Shown here: one piece after another, positions 63,180 through 64,000 of the stretch
Position numbering within the stretch: position 1 is the first letter of the stretch
Layout: every line of letters begins with the position of its first letter
Origin: Verrucomicrobiales bacterium
Lineage (GTDB): Bacteria > Verrucomicrobiota > Verrucomicrobiia > Verrucomicrobiales > DEV007
Direction of reading: 5' to 3'
Length of the DNA: 64,000 nucleotides
Assembly (NCBI GenBank): GCA_029213065.1
Contig: JARGPH010000002.1
Coordinates: forward strand, 74,551-138,550
The notes under the pieces: generated by a model
Seen by the model: only the letters and a program-made list of their open reading frames with translations
Database searches by the model: none
What the model was told of the DNA's origin: nothing
Translations under genes and position numbers: made by a program

Positions 63180-64000
63180 TCGGCGGTGTCGGTTGCATCG
63201 AGGACGGATTGCAATTGTACGGCGAGAATTTTGATCTCATCGGATTGCGCGGGATCGTTGGCGAGGTTGACGTTCTCCCCGGTATCGGTGCGATGATCGT
63301 AGAGTTCGCGGTCGAGCACCTTGCCGCTTTTGAAATCGCGCCACTCGGTGTAGCGGTGATTTTCTGCCCGGATCGTATAGCCCATTACCTGCGGCATTTT
63401 CCCGCGCAGGTAATTGGGGCGCGGGGTTTGTGTCATCGCGACGGGCTTCACGCTGGTTGCGGGGGCGTCGAGGACGGGGCGGAGGGAGACCCCCTCGAGG
63501 TCTTCCGATGATGCGAGGCCACAGAGATCGGTGAGAGTGGGATAAATGTCGATCAACTCGACGAGGGCCTGAGTGCGCTGTGCCTTCCGGTGCTCCGGAG
63601 TGCTGATAATCATCGGTACCCGCGCGTCGAGGTCGAAGGCGGTCGTCTTCCTCATGAGTCCGTGCTCGCCGATGTGAAGCCCGTGATCGGACAAGAACAC
63701 GATGATAGTGTTGTTGAGGAGCTTGAGGGATTTGAGCTCGTCGAGGACTTTGCCTACCTGCGCATCGAGATAGCTGATCGCGGCGAGGTGTCCGTGATGC
63801 AATTCGCGCAGCTCCGCTTCGTTTCCTCTGAAGCGATCCGAAGTCAGGGCGATCTCAGTGACATTCTGCGGGGGCGTGAGATTTTCGGGAAGTGGAATAT
63901 TGTCCGGATCGTAGAGATCCCAGTATTTCTTCGGCGGGTTGAAAGGGGTGTGTGGTTTCCAGAAACCGACTGCGAGGAAGAAGGGTTTCTTTTGCGCCTT
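63176..64000 (-). CDS. Iduronate-2-sulfatase-like sulfatase, C-terminal part (5' end outside window)
   Basis: 275 codons are open from the window edge to the stop at 63176. Features: [57 protein letters not shown], all typical of the iduronate-2-sulfatase-like sulfatase group (DHG instead of DNG). The formylglycine motif and signal peptide lie beyond base 64000. Ends [26 protein letters not shown]. An internal TTG at 63802 is not the true start. Confidence 0.92.
   Translation of the reverse strand, partial: KAQKKPFFLAVGFWKPHTPFNPPKKYWDLYDPDNIPLPENLTPPQNVTEIALTSDRFRGNEAELRELHHGHLAAISYLDAQVGKVLDELKSLKLLNNTIIVFLSDHGLHIGEHGLMRKTTAFDLDARVPMIISTPEHRKAQRTQALVELIDIYPTLTDLCGLASSEDLEGVSLRPVLDAPATSVKPVAMTQTPRPNYLRGKMPQVMGYTIRAENHRYTEWRDFKSGKVLDRELYDHRTDTGENVNLANDPAQSDEIKILAVQLQSVLDATDTAE

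Overview
The window looks like a chromosomal segment of a PVC-group bacterium, most likely Verrucomicrobiota. Four things point there. Two ECF sigma factor/FecR-type anti-sigma pairs are present. There are two sets of genes coding for PSCyt1-DUF1549-DUF1553 cytochrome-like proteins with DUF1501 partners. The second half is dense in secreted type I sulfatases. A membrane-bound-dehydrogenase type beta-propeller occurs in a huge multidomain protein. Shine-Dalgarno sequences are weak, which also fits. Planctomycetota or Lentisphaerota cannot be excluded by eye. No rRNA, tRNA, CRISPR array, phage or transposase gene was seen.

Bases 1-20800 form a nitrogen-compound island, almost entirely on the minus strand, in three blocks. 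Block A (6655 down to 1) holds a NikR-like regulator, two DUF1989 proteins, a biotin-dependent urea/guanidine carboxylase and allophanate hydrolase (cut by the window edge). This is the gene set now known for guanidine assimilation: guanidine to carboxyguanidine to allophanate to ammonia and CO2. Its promoter carries an inverted repeat with NikR-operator geometry. Block B (12808 down to 6758) holds an ABC permease, a lipoprotein substrate-binding protein, a formylglycine-enzyme-fold protein, a TIM-barrel isomerase-like protein, a Rieske oxygenase and a NodB-type deacetylase. It is divergent from a MarR regulator (13001-13501), with a perfect palindrome between them. Block C (20798 down to 13502) holds a second ABC transporter (binding protein of the urea-carboxylase-associated type, permease, ATPase), a creatininase-family hydrolase and two GlnT/gamma-glutamylmethylamide-synthetase-like ligases. 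Together the blocks suggest import and breakdown of guanidine and probably of substituted, methylated guanidino or amino compounds.

Bases 21302-23444 hold an ECF sigma factor overlapped by a FecR-LamG protein. From 23633 to 44135 the plus strand carries a polysaccharide-degradation locus: five separate sulfatases, an alpha/beta hydrolase, a 2223-residue protein (ThuA, SGNH hydrolase, PVC dehydrogenase propeller, HEAT-like, azurin, discoidin-like and sulfatase domains in one chain), a beta-propeller glycoside-hydrolase-like protein and an FAD oxidoreductase. An AT-rich orphan gene and a stranded signal-peptide mini-ORF interrupt it at 38955-39758.

Bases 44219-52275 (minus) are a tightly coupled operon: ECF sigma, FecR protein, PSCyt1/DUF1549/DUF1553 protein, DUF1501 protein and a beta-helix protein. 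After a gene-poor gap come a dienelactone-hydrolase-like protein (minus) and a second PSCyt1/DUF1501 pair (plus, 54014-58705). A 676-base gap full of palindromes follows. The window ends with three minus-strand sulfatases: one fused to a sialidase-like domain, one plain, and one iduronate-2-sulfatase-like gene cut by the edge.
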